DNA from: Sphagnum compactum
Taxonomy: Eukaryota > Bryophyta > Sphagnopsida > Sphagnales
NCBI GenBank assembly: GCA_965153455.1
Contig: OZ234504.1
Coordinates: forward strand, 7,502,001 to 7,566,000
DNA length: 64,000 nucleotides
Direction of reading: 5' to 3'
The translations under genes and the position numbers were made by a program. The first letter of the stretch is position 1, and every line of letters starts with the position of its first letter. The notes under the pieces were generated by a model. The model had not been told where the DNA came from. It saw only the letters and a program-made list of their open reading frames with translations, and made no database searches. Below, piece after piece: positions 12,409 to 23,450 of the stretch.

Positions 12409-12970
12409 GTAGATTTCTTAAGTACATGCAAAGTCAATCAATTGCATGCACAACTTTGTGCAAACTTGGCCATTTCGAAATATGTTGGACTTGTGCTTCT
12501 TTTGTGCAAATTTCTTATGTGCACATTAAATCATGTTCATGCACACTTGTGTTTGAAGTCTACCATTTCCAAATCTAGATTAGATTTATTTTACTTGTTG
12601 TTATAAATTTCTTATGCACATATTAAATTTGATCACACACATTTGTGTTTTAAAGTTTGCCATTTCTGAATTTAAACATGAGTTTTTTTTGTTGTGAATT
12701 TCCTATGTGCATAATAAGTCCTAGTCATGTGCACAAAAATGTTTGAAGTCTACCATTTCCCAAAAAAATCAATTTTTTACTAATTATTGCAATTTTAATG
12801 TGCATAATAAGTCTTGATTGTGTAATGTACTTCATTTGAAATATAACATTTTTGACATTATCAAATTGTTTTGTTCAAGTTTTTGTTATAATTTTTTTAA
12901 TGCACACACTAAGTTTTGGTCATATGCATGTAATTTGAATTGAGTTCACAATTTTTGATTTTGTTAGAGG
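12409..12970 (+). repeat. Decayed ~96-bp tandem repeat, about six units
   Basis: Two anchor words recur in the same order. One is a CTTATGTGCACATTAA-like word, at about 12417, 12514, 12611, 12702, 12796 and 12898. The other is a TACCATTTCC-like word, at about 12469, 12562, 12658 and 12751. Spacing is 91-102 bases. Units are strongly diverged, so the array is old. The reading frames at 12172-12606 fall inside or beside it and are not genes. Confidence 0.75.
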
Positions 12971-13452
12971 TCCAAAATTTACTTTTTGTCTTCCCAAGTT
13001 TTTGTTCCACATTTATTGGTGTTTGTTTTTTGGCTTATGGCACCTTTGCAACCACGTCCAAGTTTCAATTTCACACCACATAGACATGGTTGTTCAAACC
13101 TTGATTTTTTCAAAGTTGGTATAAATATTAAAAATATCTTTATTGGTATGTACAACTATTTTGTTCATAGCGATAAGTGGCATATTGAATCGTGTAATTG
13201 GTTGAACTACTCAAAGCCAAAGGCAACAAGATCTTAAAAAATTAAAACATTTTAAATGTTTATGTTATTACCAATGAAAAGGGTCTTAGTTGAATACAAT
13301 ATTTTGGTTTTTAAGATGGTTGCCAATAATGCCACCATTGACAATGCAAAAGAAAATTATGAATTTTTATGTGATTTAAAGATTTTGGACTAGGTTTGAT
13401 TTAAGTTATCACCATTAAAAACAATGCAAAGGTTCTTCAAGTTTGCACAAGG

Positions 13453-13883
13453 CATTATTACAAAATGTGGGTGTAGTTCATTAGTCCCCATTCACTAAAC
13501 TAGTGAATTCACTACTTTCCAACTAGTCTTCGTTTAATAAGACTAGTGAATTCACTCAAAATCTAGTGAAATCACTTGACGTACAAGGACACATTTTGTT
13601 GTAGTGAATTCACTAGTCCCTATTTATTTGACTTATGAATCCATTAGATCCCCACTAGGTTTTGTTCTATGGGGCAAGTGATTTCACTCAAAATCCAATG
13701 AAAACACTTCACAAACATGGACAAATTTTCACTACAACAAAAGGTGTCCCTATATGTCAAGTGATTTCACTGAATTTTGAGTGAATTCACTGGTTGTAGT
13801 GAACGGGAACCAGTGAAGAAGTAGTGAATTCACTGGTCTAGTGAACGGGGACTAGTGAACTACACCCACATTTTGTAGTAGTG
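13453..13883. mobile_element. CACTA-type non-autonomous foldback element (MITE)
   Basis: The right end is TTTTGTAGTAGTG and the left end is CATTATTACAAAATGTGGG, a one- or two-base variant of its complement CACTACTACAAAATGTGGG. CACTAC(T/A)ACAAAA is the classical terminus of CACTA (En/Spm) transposons. The 155-bp left part (to 13607, ending TTTTGTTGTAGTG) is nearly the reverse complement of the 153-bp right part (from 13731, starting CACTACAACAAAAGGTG). The middle repeats part of the same unit. GTGAATTCACT palindromes occur throughout. No open reading frame is present. The flanking trinucleotides (AGG/TTT) do not match, so the target duplication is lost. Confidence 0.85.
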
Positions 13884-13924
13884 TTTGTTATAGTGAAGGC
13901 ATAAACATTCAAATTTTTTATTTT

Positions 13925-14830
13925 GTTTTTATTGTCAAATTTTGTGAAGAAGAATTATTTATTATGTACCATGACATTGAGGAACAATATTCACATAATC
14001 GTTTTACTGTGTTCCTTGAACTTGTTGACCAATTCAATGATGCATTAAAAAGAGCTTACCATTCAAATCAAAAGTATGTTGCCTTCTTTATGTGAGGTTA
14101 ATTTTATATGTTTGATCAAACAAATCCGACCGTTAGCCTTATGGGCATAATTAAACAAGGAGGCTTGGCATGTGCATGTGGATTCCATGAATAAACAATG
14201 CAATGACTGTACTTTAACTACTATAGGTTTGATAACTAAATTTGAAATGCATTTATCAATATAATAATTGTTAAATGACTAAGATTATCTACCTTCAAAG
14301 TTGGCTTTCTTTTAAGGTTGAACTACATTTCCAAGGCACATGACCATTATTCAAATGCATTTTGGGCACCCAAAGGTCTTGGGTACTTTTGGAACTTTTG
14401 TGGGGTCATTACTAAACCTTGTCCTTTTGGATTAACATTCATCCTTTTTGAAATTGACAATGTAGAATCTATGTCAAGTTCCCATGCTACTTCCCCATTA
14501 TTGCAACCCAACCACATGTTTGTGGTAAAAGGTTGAACCAAATACCATTTTGAACCAATGTATATTTGAGTGGTTCAAGTTAGTCAATCAATGCATGGTC
14601 ATGGTTTTGAACATTGAGAAGGATGAACAAATGTATTCTAACTTTGTTTTCATGAAAAACAATATTTTAAATTGCTTAACTACCCACCTAGACCTTGTTG
14701 TAAGGATGTATTTGTGCATACCTTATATTCGTTGGAAATTATTCCCTTCTACATAGCCATATGTGAATGGAATGTTGATCAAACCCAATGTGGGGTGGAA
14801 TTGGAACTACAATGTGGATGTGTGACCGTA
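13925..14830 (+). pseudogene. hAT transposase relic (C-terminal dimerisation region)
   Basis: Frame-broken translation at 14550-14830 contains IEKDEQMYSNFVFMKNNI followed by LTTHLDLVVRMY, then in another frame REWNVDQTQ-like residues. Known: hAT transposases end in a dimerisation domain with a conserved E-(D/E)-(R)-x-F-S-x-(L/F)-x-F-M-K stretch and an L-x-x-x-L block. An upstream stretch at 13960-14085 (MYHDIEEQYSHNRFTVFLEL...) and the frame at 14318-14536 are protein-like and may belong to the same element. They were not assignable. Several stops and frameshifts show it is dead. The CACTA-type element immediately upstream may have inserted beside it. Confidence 0.6.
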
Positions 14831-14839
14831 TTTACCAAG

Positions 14840-17800
14840 GTTGCTAGCTAAATGCATTACAATGGGTTGTTAGTGGAAGCCAAATTTCCTAGTTTCATAC
14901 CAAAAATGTATCATGATATTTATAAGCCCGTGCAATGAAAACAAATTGGGTTTTGATGAACCACCTGTTAATGGTTCATGTTATTTTGTTAAATGATCTT
15001 CATGGAATACATTTAATATTTATTTTCATTGCAAAACATATTCCTCTTAATTCATTTGACCTTTATCATTCATGATTTTATAATAAAGGATATTAATCAA
15101 TCATTTTTTGCATTTATGTTTTTTTTTTCCCTTTAGATTTGAGTTTTCAATCAAAATTATCTTCTTTGGCATTTCACCATTATTGTTGTTTCAATTATAC
15201 ACTTGTATTCCTTTTAGTTTAACAAAATTTTAAATGCACATCTATCTTTCTTTGCACTACAATTTTTTCAGAATGCATTGCAACAAAATTTATTGGATTG
15301 AGAAGTTCCTTATATCATTGAAAAGTTCTTGGAATGTAGATTGTGCACTTAAAACAACCTTCAACTTTTTACACGCATTTTCACATCATTAAAATTTACA
15401 TAATAATGTGGTGGTTTTCTAAAATTTGGAATTTCTTTGTTTATGAAATCATGTTCGGGGGAATTTCCATTATTTTCACTAATAAAACAATGACCCATGT
15501 TATTTGAAACTCAATAAATAGTTTTTGGACTCAATCCTTTAGAAAAGATGATGTTTTTGAAAATATCTCAATTCACATAATCATTTTAAGTTATGAAAGG
15601 AAAAAACTTTTTCATAATGTGTGATTATTCACATTGTTGCATATCAAACTTCTTTGCATTTTCACAATGTTGTTGTTTTCAAATGTCATTTGTTGATCAA
15701 CTTTACTTTTTACCCCATGTGCAACTCAAAGTTCAAACATGAGATTCAACAATCTAGAAAAATCCAAATGTATAACATTGTAGCATATATATTTTATTGT
15801 TAAAATTATGCACACAAATGTGGAGTATAATTTTTTGTTTCCATTGTTATGGGCATGAAAACTACCACAAATGATTCCTAATATGCACTACAAACATGAC
15901 AAATTATAACATAACATGCTTACATCAAAATCCAACCATACACAAAAATTCATGTACATGCAAAGTTACAAACTTTGCAAGAAAAGACATAAGTACAATA
16001 ATACATGGGTTAATTCAACATTAATAAATTATTTGTGAATTTTTTTAAAAGACTATAAATATTGGGATTTTTTCAAAAGTTCTAAATTTTTCTTTTCTTT
16101 TCCTACATTTTTCCCCCTATTCAATGGGTCTTGTTTACTAAATATTTTCACAAAGAAATCAAGTGATTGTTTACTATGTGCACATGAGAAAGTGAACAAC
16201 TTTATGAAAAAGAATCATAATGACATTTGTATTGCTCTAAAAATAGACTACTCAACCACTTTTAACTTTATGAAAGTGCAATTGACACTAATTTATAACT
16301 AATCAATACTCAACCTTTGTCAATTTGTTAATTAATATTTCAACCTTTGTTGAATGTAACAATAATTTAAAAATGAGTGTTCAATATAATTTTTGAAAAT
16401 TAATTAAATGTTTGACAATGGATTATTGAATTGGTCTAGAAATTCTAGTAATTCTTTATTCATAACCCATCAAGATCATAAACATGAAATGAAATGAATA
16501 ATGTTATAAGGTTAGGTTGCACACCCCAAACTATATTGTGGAGAAAGAAAGAGAGGAGTTTTTTTTTTCCTTTGTATTTGTTTGAAAGATTAATTCAAGG
16601 AAGTTTCCATATAGTCCACCATCCAAAGAACCTTTATGTTCATGTCCCAAAATACCTATTATGAATGAAAAATGGACAATTGTAAACGAATCATCCATCA
16701 TGGATCAACTTTACCCATGGATTATACGACGATAGATGAATTTTTATTAATTATGGATAAAAAAGGATGTTCATGGATGAACTAAATATCAATAAGCAAT
16801 GAGCTTAACCATATGAAATATTTTATTTGTATATTAAAAATTTATAAATATCTTGATATATTTCAATGACTTACACGAGGGTTATTTACTCAATGTCATT
16901 TGTGACACATGGTGATTACAACAATTGTCCACCAATTGGCAAATTAATACATGAATTTATGTCATCTTTCCCACTAATTTTTGACAAATCACAAATGGTT
17001 ATGAACATGAATTGCAATCTTAACAACATAATAACTCAATGTCATTTGAAGATTCTTCAAGTCATTTCATAAAATGCATTTAAATATATCTTGTCCTATT
17101 TTTGTGTGCATAAGGATTTTCTTTGATATTTTTTACAACATTTTGTGTAAAATTGTAGCAAAATATTTTGTGATTAAACAAAGGACAATAAACAAACTTC
17201 ACTTTGTAGTTCAATCTTTTGGATTTATTTGAAATTAGATATGAATCGCTAAAAGTGGAAGTTGATGACAGATTGTCTTATTAGAGATCTAAGATGGGTT
17301 GCTTAGAATGTACATTATTCTTAACAAAAAAAAGACTTGTCAAAATTTTCCAACTTTAATATATGCATGAACAAGTTGTGTCACATGGGTGTTCATTTAA
17401 AATATTTCACAATTGCATTCCTATGTGTAAATAAGAACCAACATATGTTGAATACCATAATATATTGGTGGTTGCAGAAGTACATAATTCAATTTAAAAA
17501 TTACCAAAAATGTGAAAATTATTAACCAATAATGTTGAAATATGTGAAACCCTTAATTGTCAAGCCCAAATTATTGGTTGCTTCAAGTTATTAATGCCAT
17601 GGGTTTGCAAGAGGTGATTAGATTCACAATTTCAAATAAACGAGCAAGTGGTGTTGTTCTAAGTTTGTTTTATTGTTACCCATAATCAAGTTGGTTGAAT
17701 TTTGACATTGTTTTACTATTGCACATTTAGAGCAATCAACATTAAGTTAAGTAGACGAATGCATTACATTAAGAATTATAGAAAGCGATAAATAATATTT

Positions 17801-18700
17801 AAATTTTTTTGCTAACATAATGTTTTCAAATTAAATTTATATTTGATAGTTACATGTTGAAACTACCAAGGTATAATTATTAATAATTCTATATTGTAGA
17901 GACGTCTATATAATAACACCACAACATTTTTCTAATATCAAGTCCTTTGTTTCGAGGCCAACCATTCAAATTCTCAATGTAGATAATGTTTATAACTATC
18001 ATCACAACTTCAATCCACCTTGTTAGTCGCCATTACTTGTATTATATCATTAATCACCATGTAGTTTTACAAATTTCAGTCTTTATATGTAAGTACCTAT
18101 TGTCCACAACTACGGTTTTGATGTCAACCACCAAGGTCACCTAAACTAGTTCAAAACCCCACTAAATGATATGTAACATAGGAAACAAGTTAGGCTAAGC
18201 CCCTTAATAGCAAGTTATGCAACTTTGTGGAGTTTTTTTTCACATCATTAAAATATTCTCAAAACATGTGTATTTGAAGTCAAAGAGAATTTCTCACAAA
18301 ATGTGGAAATTTTCTTAGCACATGAAGGTTTCATGAGGACCTATTTTCTAAGACACTTGGGGAAAAACACAAGTCATTAGATTTTTTGGGGCACCAAATA
18401 AATCAAATGTATATTTAAATAACAAAACCAACACATCTCCAATCAATCTAAGAAGGAATAATGCTTCAATCAATGTTCCTTATCTTGGTTAGTTATACTT
18501 CAAATTCAATGGCCTCAACTAAGTCTTTCTTATTGTGCTTCAAATGTTTCCAAATGAGTGCATAAAATGCTTTAAAATTGTAGAAGTGATGTGATTTTAG
18601 TACACGAAACATGCCGCATGACTTGTGAGGAATCTCCATGGCAAGTCAAAAAGAATGAAATGTAGCCGAATGTTAAATGGAACATTAATCATCATATATT
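14840..18700. other. AT-rich intergenic DNA, no gene seen
   Basis: Only short frames without recognisable domains on either strand. A plus-strand stretch at 16700-17080 (LPMDYTTIDEFLLIMDKK, then GDYNNCPPIGKLIHEF) looks like decayed coding DNA but matches no family I know. Simple TATTATT runs occur at 18721-18738. Confidence 0.45.
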
Positions 18701-19327
18701 TATATAAATAATGGTTTTAGATTATTATTATTATTATTCCCCCATAGAATAATAAAAAGCTCCTGAGTTCCCTCTTAGTAAATCCATTAATTTATTTATA
18801 CTTTTAAAAAAAAAGGTTCTTAGTACATTGATGAAAAAAATAATTATTTTTTTTGCAAAAAAAAAAAAGAATTCACTTTTTAATTAATTTTGGAATTTAT
18901 AGAATTTAATTTTAAAAATTCCATCATTTATTATAATATTGTGATATGGGTAGTGAAATTATTCATTCAGAGTGCAGCCTATGAATTATGATGATTTGCA
19001 ACATGTCGACTTCATATAATTTTCATAAAAATTCATTTCACTATTTTGAGGATTATTTAATGACGAAACTGACCCTAGGGTCAGGTATATATATATTTGG
19101 GGGAAAAAAATATTTTGAAATAGGAATTTTGGTGGCTACGGTTTTAGCCATATTTAATATTCATACATACCTATTGGTCTCCTTGAAACTTTTACAGAAA
19201 ATGTGGTCTTTTTGACCAAAAGTGGCAAGGATATTATTTTTTATTTTATGTGGAATTTTGGAATCTTGGTCCCCTTCATGATAGTGTCAAGTGGGGGAGG
19301 GGAGGGAGGCCTTGACAAATTAAATAA

Positions 19328-19486
19328 TTCCAAGCATAATTTCATATAGAGATAACTAGTTCAAATACCCTTGTTAAAAAATATTCCAAGCATAGTTTCA
19401 TATAGATAACCGGTTCAAATACCCTTGTTAAAAATATACCAAGCTTAATAATTGGATATAAATGACTAGTTCAAATACCCGTGTTC
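19328..19486 (+). repeat. 56-bp tandem repeat, three units
   Basis: Units start at 19328, 19384 and about 19437. Each runs TTCCAAGCATA...TTCATATAGATAAC(T/C)(A/G)GTTCAAATACCCTTG. The third unit is the most diverged. The GTTCAAATACCC word resembles a tRNA B-box, but no A-box was found at the right distance. Confidence 0.85.
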
Positions 19487-19857
19487 ATCATCGGATGAAA
19501 TTTTTTTAATTTTTTTTTTGGATGTTAAATTAGTTTGTTGAGGGAGAATTTGAAGTTAATTTGAAGTCAATAGGTCCAACCAAAAATTGTGAAAAAAAAG
19601 CACTAAAAAAAAATCCCCTTGTAGCTAGATCTTAAAACAAGAGTCAAAAAATAGATAATTATTTTTTCATGAATAGTAGTTGTTCACTTGCAAGCTTCCA
19701 CCAAATGCACAATTTTTTTTTAAAAAATAAAAATTTAATATCATTTTATCATCCTCAATTTGTAAAGAGCTAAACTAAAGTTTCCTTAGTTTATAGAGGA
19801 TGGCATCTTACGTGGTGAAAAGGGTTGTCAACGTGGCTTGGATGACACCTTATGAAT

Positions 19858-20258
19858 AAGGTGCCACACGTCAATGGCCCAACGGTTCGATAAGGTAGGT
19901 ACCTACTACTAGGCTAGGCTAGGCTAGGCTAGGCACAAACCCCCCCCGCCCCCCTTCTTTATTTTCTTTCTCAATTGTTTTACTAAAAAGAAAAAGAAAA
20001 AACTGAATACCTACTAAGGTCCCAAATGTCAACAGCCCAACGGTCTAACAAGGTAGGTACCCTAGGTACTAGGTATCTATCCCCCTCTTATTTCCCAATT
20101 CTTTTACTCAAAAAATAAAATAAAAAATGAACAAGGTCCCACATGTCAACAGCCCAACGGTTTGATAAGGTAGGTACCTAGATAAGTAGGCACTAGGTAC
20201 TAGGTGCCCCCTCTTGTTTCCCAAATGTTTTTACTAAAAAAGAAAAATAGTAAAAGAA
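19858..20258 (+). repeat. Tandem triplication with AAGGTCCCACATGTCAACAG units
   Basis: Units start at 19858, 20016 and 20133. Each has AAGGT(G/C)CCA...GTCAA(C/T)(A/G)GCCCAACGGT, then GATAAGGTAGGTACC, a CTAGG-rich or poly-C part and a TTTTACT(A/C)AAAAA tail. The first unit is expanded by four or five GGCTA repeats (19911-19935) and a C run. The array sits directly upstream of the leader-like DNA of the PPR relic. Confidence 0.85.
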
Positions 20259-20339
20259 ATTCACCCTAGGTTGTTTGCCAGATAAGGTCCTAGGGCCTTT
20301 CCAAAAGATAAGGACCGGGTAATGGCTACAGCCTCATGC

Positions 20340-20588
20340 ACGGCCCTTCACTTCGGGAACGCCCCCTCCCCCTCCCTCCTCTAAGGACCCTTAGCTTAAA
20401 CCCTAAACCCACAGAGAGCAAAGAAGAGGAAGCGACGAGAAAACGCGAAAGAAGACACGAAAACACGCGATGCCCACAGAAATGCAGGAAGAATGAGGAG
20501 ACGGGGACACAGAATTTTTGCGAGTTCAAGGATCGAAATCTGCTTTTAAGAGCAGTGGAGTCAAGCGCAAACAAGAGTAAGGATTACA

Positions 20589-20629
<41 letters not shown>

Positions 20630-21480
20630 GATCAGTGGAACTCCAGGACAAAGTAAAGCCTGCAATTTGAGGGTTTTCGCAATGCCCGAATCCTAGGCTC
20701 TCTCTGCAGCGAGGTTTTGTTTTTCCACAAATACATGGGTAGGTAGTTTGATGGGGATTGGAATTTTTGAGTTTGAAATTCAAACAGGAAAACATCACAG
20801 GATGGTGAGGTAATTTTTTTATGGACCCATTTTTTGTCTTCCCGTTTTCCTCTATCGTTTTTCTGAAGCACCCCTCCCGTCAATGTTTGGCTTCTGTGTT
20901 CTTGTGAGTGGCAAACTTGGAATTCATACATTTTAGTCACATGGTGTTCTGTTAAACCCTAGCGTTGAATTCTCATGCTGCTGCAATTCTGCACATCGCG
21001 AAGTCAACTTGTTCTTGCCGATGTTCAGATTTTTTTGTGGGTTTTAGGTAATTCTTTAATTTTAGTTTTAAGTTAAAAAAAGTGTGCTCACATTCCTCCA
21101 GTACCTATGGGGAAGTGTATGAAGCTTCTTGAAACCCTAAAGGAACCCTTGTAGCAGAGTCACAGTAATATAGGCTAGTGTGTTGTTTTGTGATGAAAGT
21201 TTGATGTTTGTTTGTTTTGGAGCTTGACTGCTATCTCTGTTGATCTTATAATTAAGCAATGATCTGCTAAAATCGAATCCTCATTCAGTAAATGTATCTA
21301 TATTAATTATCAAAGGACCATCCTACTATCAAGGAAGGGTTTAGGAATTAGGGTTTGTTTGTTTGTTTTGTTTGGTTTTCTCACATTGAGATCTCCAAAC
21401 CTCAATGCCCCTTGGACTGCTCCTGCACCATAGGTTTAAACATCATGAAACCAGCTTGGCGCACTGCTACTCAATGAGGG
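20340..21480 (+). promoter_or_regulatory. Leader/promoter-like region upstream of the PPR relic
   Basis: G+C rises sharply at about 20335. The region starts with a TAAACCCTAAACCC telo-box (common in plant promoters of translation and housekeeping genes), then purine-rich GAAAGAAGACACGAAAACACGCG, and a (CT)n run of about 17 units at 20592-20625, typical of plant 5' leaders. Downstream, 20650-21480 resembles a leader intron, with T-rich stretches. No confident start codon or TATA box was found. Confidence 0.45.
20592..20625. repeat. (CT)n microsatellite
   Basis: Uninterrupted CT dinucleotides inside the leader-like block. Confidence 0.95.
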
Positions 21481-21489
21481 CTTCCAATG

Positions 21490-23450
21490 TAGTTCTTAGT
21501 GTTGGGTACATATTCCTCTTGCAGCAGCTGTGGAGGGCATCCCCCCAGGGAGCCATCACAGCTGTACATTGACTGGAGCTGGCTGCAGCGGTGGATGGCA
21601 GCAAGGCCATGGGAGAGTCATGTCTTTGACAACAATTCTGTTTCTGAGGATGTGTTTAATGGCTGTTCTTTAAGAGTGTTGATTGAAATGTTGCATCTCC
21701 AGTGGAAATGAGTGAGTATGAGCCCAAACAGAAAAAAAATGACCAGCCAAGCAAAAGAATTTTTTGCCCCACTCTTGGCCAGTTCTGAGTGTAAGCTGGA
21801 CACCAAACCAGAGATTGCAAAATTGTGCCTCACTCAAGTTCTGTTTTGTCAACTGGAAACAGCCACTGGTCACAGCCACTGGAACTCTATTGCTGTGCAT
21901 CATACAACCAGCCAGGGGGCTTTGCAGTTGGGCTGACCTGTTAGCCCTCACAGCAGGGTGCGAAAAGGAGGAGCCTGAAGAAGATGGGAATTCAAATGGG
22001 CAAAGATGCAGAAGGATTTCTACCAACCAATATGTATACATATGCTGCTCTTATTGATCAGCTAGAGAGGGTGAGAAGGTTTCTGATGACCAAGTTGGTG
22101 TTATAGAAGATGAAAAAGATGGCTGCTGGTTGAGTGTATCAGCACTCATGGCACTCATTCATGGGAACTGGCAGGCAAAAAACCTTGATGGGCTTTAATG
22201 GTTTTGGAATCAAATGCATGACCAGAATTGTTGGCCAATTGTGGTCACATTGACAAAAGGGGGATGTCACTAGGAAGCCATGGAGGTTTAGAAGGAAATG
22301 CAATCTATGGGTTGTGACCCCAACATCTTCACCGACACTGTCCTTAGTCATATCCATGATGGGGCTGGGAAATTGGATGCAGCATCTGAAATCTTTGAGA
22401 AACTGGGGGAAGTGAATTGTCAACCTAATCGTATCATGTACTCATTGCTCATTGACACTCACACAAAAGCAGGCAGAGTTGAGCAGGCATTGTCATTTTA
22501 TAAGTGAACAAAGGGAGAGTGTACAAGTCTCAAAGTGTTCTGGCCAGAGCTTTGGAGGTCAGTGGCAGAAACACTGAACAGCAGATTCTTTCACCAATGA
22601 TGCTGGATTGCTGTAAGAAATTGACTCTCAACCCTGGTGTGGTGCAGACAAAGCCTCCTGGAAGTGATAAAGAAAGGTGGGATTTGAAAGTCAAGAAAGT
22701 TGAACTTGATGGCATGTCTTCAAATGACTGCTTGCCAAAGTCAGGCAAGCTTACAGAAATGTTAAGGACTTCCAGGGCGACCTGACACTGAGAAGCTTCA
22801 AGAATTGTTGGGCCTAAGACTAAGACCCACCACATATAATGAACGAGCTAAAAGCAGCTGAGTAGGGATTGTTATGTTGCATGGCAATTTTGTGAGCAGA
22901 CAGAAAGCCCCGATAAATTTTTGTGCACACCCAATACACTTACAGGAAGACAATGGATAACTGGGCATGCGACAGCAACTGGGAATTATGAATTGACTGA
23001 GAAATTGCTTGCAGACATTGAGAGATCAAAATAAAACTATGCAAACATTAAAACTACCTCATCAAGTGTTTGGCTAATAGCAAGCAAGCATACAGAAGCT
23101 GCACTACACAGGTTTGATTTCTTCCCTGTGTCCTTTACCTCAACAGGCTCTCTAGAGGTTCAGCGATTATGTGGCAGAGAAAATCAAGATAGCAGTCTTG
23201 GAGCATTGTTTCTTTTCACATGGTGGATTGTTACATTCTCTAAATCCTTCAACCTCATTTACCAGTCTCAATGACGTCTCTAAACCTGTTCTTGCTCATT
23301 TGCAAATATAATGGAGAACCAAGGCTTCTGGTCTGTGCCAAGACATCTTTGTCATACAGAGAATCGTAGAACTCCTTTTCAGTGTTCCTTACTTACCGCA
23401 AGGAAGGTTGTAACAAAATCCTGTCTTACTTTCCAGAGTCCTGTCAAGAT
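21490..23450 (+). pseudogene. Pentatricopeptide-repeat (PPR) protein pseudogene
   Basis: Seen: 22298-22506 encodes two clear PPR units, SMGCDPNIFT...GAGKLDAASEIFEKL and VNCQPNRIMYSLLIDTHTKA followed by GRVEQALSFYK. Upstream, in other frames, FLPTNMYTYAALIDQLERV (about 22010-22070) and SALMALIHGNWQAKNLDG (about 22138-22195) continue the series. A downstream frame, 22504-22785, lies out of phase after a stop. At least three frameshifts and several stops break it. Known: plant PPR proteins bind organellar RNA through 35-residue helical hairpins. The C-terminal debris up to 23450 (SSLGALFLF..., then TARKVVTK and FQSPVKIV) reminds me of P-class PPRs such as EMB2217. This is recollection only. No intact target peptide is visible. 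Confidence 0.78.

Noticed and set aside
20398-20412. TAAACCCTAAACCC as interstitial telomere repeat
   Set aside because: Only two units. Short telo-boxes are normal in plant promoters, and the same word occurs singly near 32.7 and 33.3 kb.
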